From Cyclobacteriaceae bacterium (GTDB lineage: Bacteria; Bacteroidota; Bacteroidia; Cytophagales; Cyclobacteriaceae), in contig JANQSI010000001.1 of assembly GCA_028284125.1 (NCBI GenBank), positions 248,001 to 312,000 on the forward strand: a stretch of 64,000 nucleotides of DNA, written 5' to 3'. Of the stretch, positions 62,690 through 64,000 are shown piece after piece. Below the pieces are notes generated by a model. That model did not search any database. It saw nothing but the letters and a program-made list of their open reading frames with translations, and was not told the DNA's origin. How positions within the stretch are numbered: the stretch's first letter is position 1; every line of letters begins with the position of its first letter. The translations under genes and the position numbers were made by a program.

Positions 62690-63589
62690 CTAATAATTAT
62701 AGAGAGATTTGGCTTCCTTTATGAAGGCTTTAGTTAGTCCAGCTACTTCTTCTCCTTTTCGCATGACGAATTCAAACTTACGATTGATCTTCAACGATTT
62801 AATCGAAACTTCTTGAAGCACTCCCGATTGGAGTTCATTTTTAACGGCTAAGCGAGATAAAAATCCGATTGAATTATCTTCAACCAGGTAATTCTTCAGC
62901 GCTTCTGTTCCTCCCAAACGAGCAGTGACATTGAGTTCTCCTAGCTTGATTTTATGAGATTCCAGGTTTTCCTTAAGTATCGCGTGAGTTCCTGATCCTC
63001 GCTCACGGAGGGAAATGGGAACGTCTTTTAAATCTTTTATCTTAAGTTCATTTTTCGCGTAGGGACTGTGCTTTGAACAAACGGGAATAATCTCATCCCT
63101 CATGAATGGTTGAAAATGAACTGCATTGATCTTATAGTGGGCTTCAATGATTGCAATGTCTATTTCCTGATTGATCAGTGCATTTAGAATATTTTCACTG
63201 TTTCTATTAACAAGTAATAATTTCACATCAGGAAATTTTCTCCTGAAAGAAGAAAGAATCTTCGGCATCACATAAAGTGAGATCGTAGTACTCGCTCCGA
63301 TCTTCAACTCCCCTTTCGCCGTTTTTTGATTTTTAATGATGTTTACATCCGACTGAATTTGTTTTTCAATCGCCTTAGCTTGACGCACATATTCCAACAG
63401 ATTTTCCCCGGATGAAGTAAGTTTTATTGTATTGCCCTGACGTTCAAACAACGCAATCCCAAGTTCTGATTCCAGTTTTTTGATCTGTTTGCTAACCGCA
63501 GGTTGAGATATGTAAAGGACTTCTGCCGCCTTTGAAAAACTCAGATGAGACGCCACCTCATAAAACACATCATAAGCTATTGCAAGCAT
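62690..63589 (-). CDS. LysR family transcriptional regulator
   Basis: A 299-residue regulator. The N-terminal winged helix is AIAYDVFYEVASHLSFSKAA, then EVLYISQPAVSKQIKKLESE. The C-terminal effector domain has KGELKIGASTTISLYVMPKI and ISLRERGSGTHAIL, typical of CysB/YeiE-like LysR proteins. It lies upstream of thrC and the YeiH-like gene, all on one strand. Confidence 0.94.
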   Translation of the reverse strand: MLAIAYDVFYEVASHLSFSKAAEVLYISQPAVSKQIKKLESELGIALFERQGNTIKLTSSGENLLEYVRQAKAIEKQIQSDVNIIKNQKTAKGELKIGASTTISLYVMPKILSSFRRKFPDVKLLLVNRNSENILNALINQEIDIAIIEAHYKINAVHFQPFMRDEIIPVCSKHSPYAKNELKIKDLKDVPISLRERGSGTHAILKENLESHKIKLGELNVTARLGGTEALKNYLVEDNSIGFLSRLAVKNELQSGVLQEVSIKSLKINRKFEFVMRKGEEVAGLTKAFIKEAKSLYNY

Positions 63590-63665
63590 AACGAATCGGG
63601 TTCTGAAGCTAAGTTAGGTAGTTTGACATTCATTAAATTACAAGAGTACACCAACCTATTGCCAT

Positions 63666-64000
63666 ATGTCAGCTTTAATAAAACCTCATTCCTTCTTTCA
63701 ATTTTTGCTGCTGGTATCCTTGAGTATTTTAATAGTCAGTTGTCAATCTAATTCTCAAGAACCATTTGATGTTGTGATCACAAACGGAAGAGTAATTGAT
63801 CCTGAAACTAAATTGGATGAAGTATTAGATGTAGCCATTAGAAAGGAGAAAGTAGTAGCCATCGGATCCAATTTAAGTGGTAATGCAGAGAAGGTAATTG
63901 ATGCTAGTGGACTTATTGTGTCACCAGGATTTATCGATATTCTCTCATCAGACAAACCAATCAAACATGCACACACACACAAGATTACTGATGGTGTAAC
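63666..64000 (+). CDS. D-aminoacylase-like amidohydrolase lipoprotein (3' end outside window)
   Basis: The open frame from ATG 63666 runs to the window edge (about 111 codons). It begins MSALIKPHSFFQFLLLVSLS and has a lipobox VSC (in ILIVSCQSN). FDVVITNGRVIDPETKLDEV is the amidohydrolase N-terminal strand. The segment SPGFIDILSSDKPIKHAHTH is where the HxH metal motif normally stands directly after GFID; here a run of different residues intervenes before a His-rich stretch. It resembles the protein at 42.2 kb in type but is not a close copy in the visible part. The opposite-strand frame over this area is a shadow. Confidence 0.75.
   Translation, partial: MSALIKPHSFFQFLLLVSLSILIVSCQSNSQEPFDVVITNGRVIDPETKLDEVLDVAIRKEKVVAIGSNLSGNAEKVIDASGLIVSPGFIDILSSDKPIKHAHTHKITDGV

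Noticed and set aside
63755-63982. A minus-strand open frame at the right edge
   Set aside because: The plus strand holds a lipoprotein-signal amidohydrolase frame through the same bases; the minus frame is its shadow.

Overview
The window comes from a Bacteroidota chromosome, most likely order Cytophagales. It is about 40% G+C and gene-dense with very short intergenic gaps. The markers are a gldA-gldF-gldG gliding cluster, a type III glutamine synthetase, DUF4290 next to murA, several ~800-residue FtsX-type permeases without a linked ATPase, and a giant secreted protein ending in a type IX secretion (T9SS) sorting domain. I found no rRNA, tRNA or CRISPR array. No gene-free stretch exceeds about 200 bases.

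Layout. 1-5.5 kb: 3' end of an FtsX permease, a small coiled-coil protein, a secreted GH113-like glycosidase, an S41 peptidase, and a Crp/Fnr regulator with a DUF2834 membrane protein. 5.5-12.2 kb: FtsX permease, HGSNAT-like acyltransferase, S41 peptidase, a metal-type MerR regulator divergent from a secreted Cys-Cys-Pro-Phe protein, and a lipoprotein. 12.2-19.9 kb: murA with DUF4290, another FtsX permease, glnN and rsmE. 20-36 kb: a minus-strand block of four exported proteins (secreted 601 aa, lipoprotein 141 aa, 3974-aa adhesin-like protein with four 2.2-kb internal repeats, YHYH lipoprotein). 36-44.8 kb: TlpA-like thioredoxin, agmatinase-family enzyme and sixA, topA, CPBP protease with TetR regulator, D-aminoacylase-like lipoprotein, PD40 propeller lipoprotein. 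44.8-50.8 kb: dnaN, DUF4340, gldG, gldF, a DUF559 nuclease gene, gldA. 50.9-57.8 kb: FMN reductase, pirin, DUF1572, lipoprotein, PadR with a prefix-domain FtsX permease, CtpA-like S41 protease. 57.9-64 kb: propeller sensor with an orphan phosphoacceptor domain, YeiH-like exporter, threonine synthase, LysR regulator, and the 5' end of a second D-aminoacylase-like lipoprotein.

The most striking structure is at 49.35-49.89 kb. A DUF559 (PD-(D/E)XK-type) gene sits inside the gld operon, bounded by REP-like palindromes that form imperfect terminal inverted repeats and flanked by a perfect 9-bp direct repeat. It lies exactly at what would have been a gldA/gldF ATGA overlap, so stop/start overlaps exist at both of its ends. 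This looks like a small nuclease-REP mobile cassette that inserts into operons without breaking translational coupling. The second notable structure is the giant repeat gene: its units are almost identical in protein but heavily diverged at synonymous sites. Several regulators (MerR, TetR, PadR, LysR) have clear palindromic candidate operators next to them.
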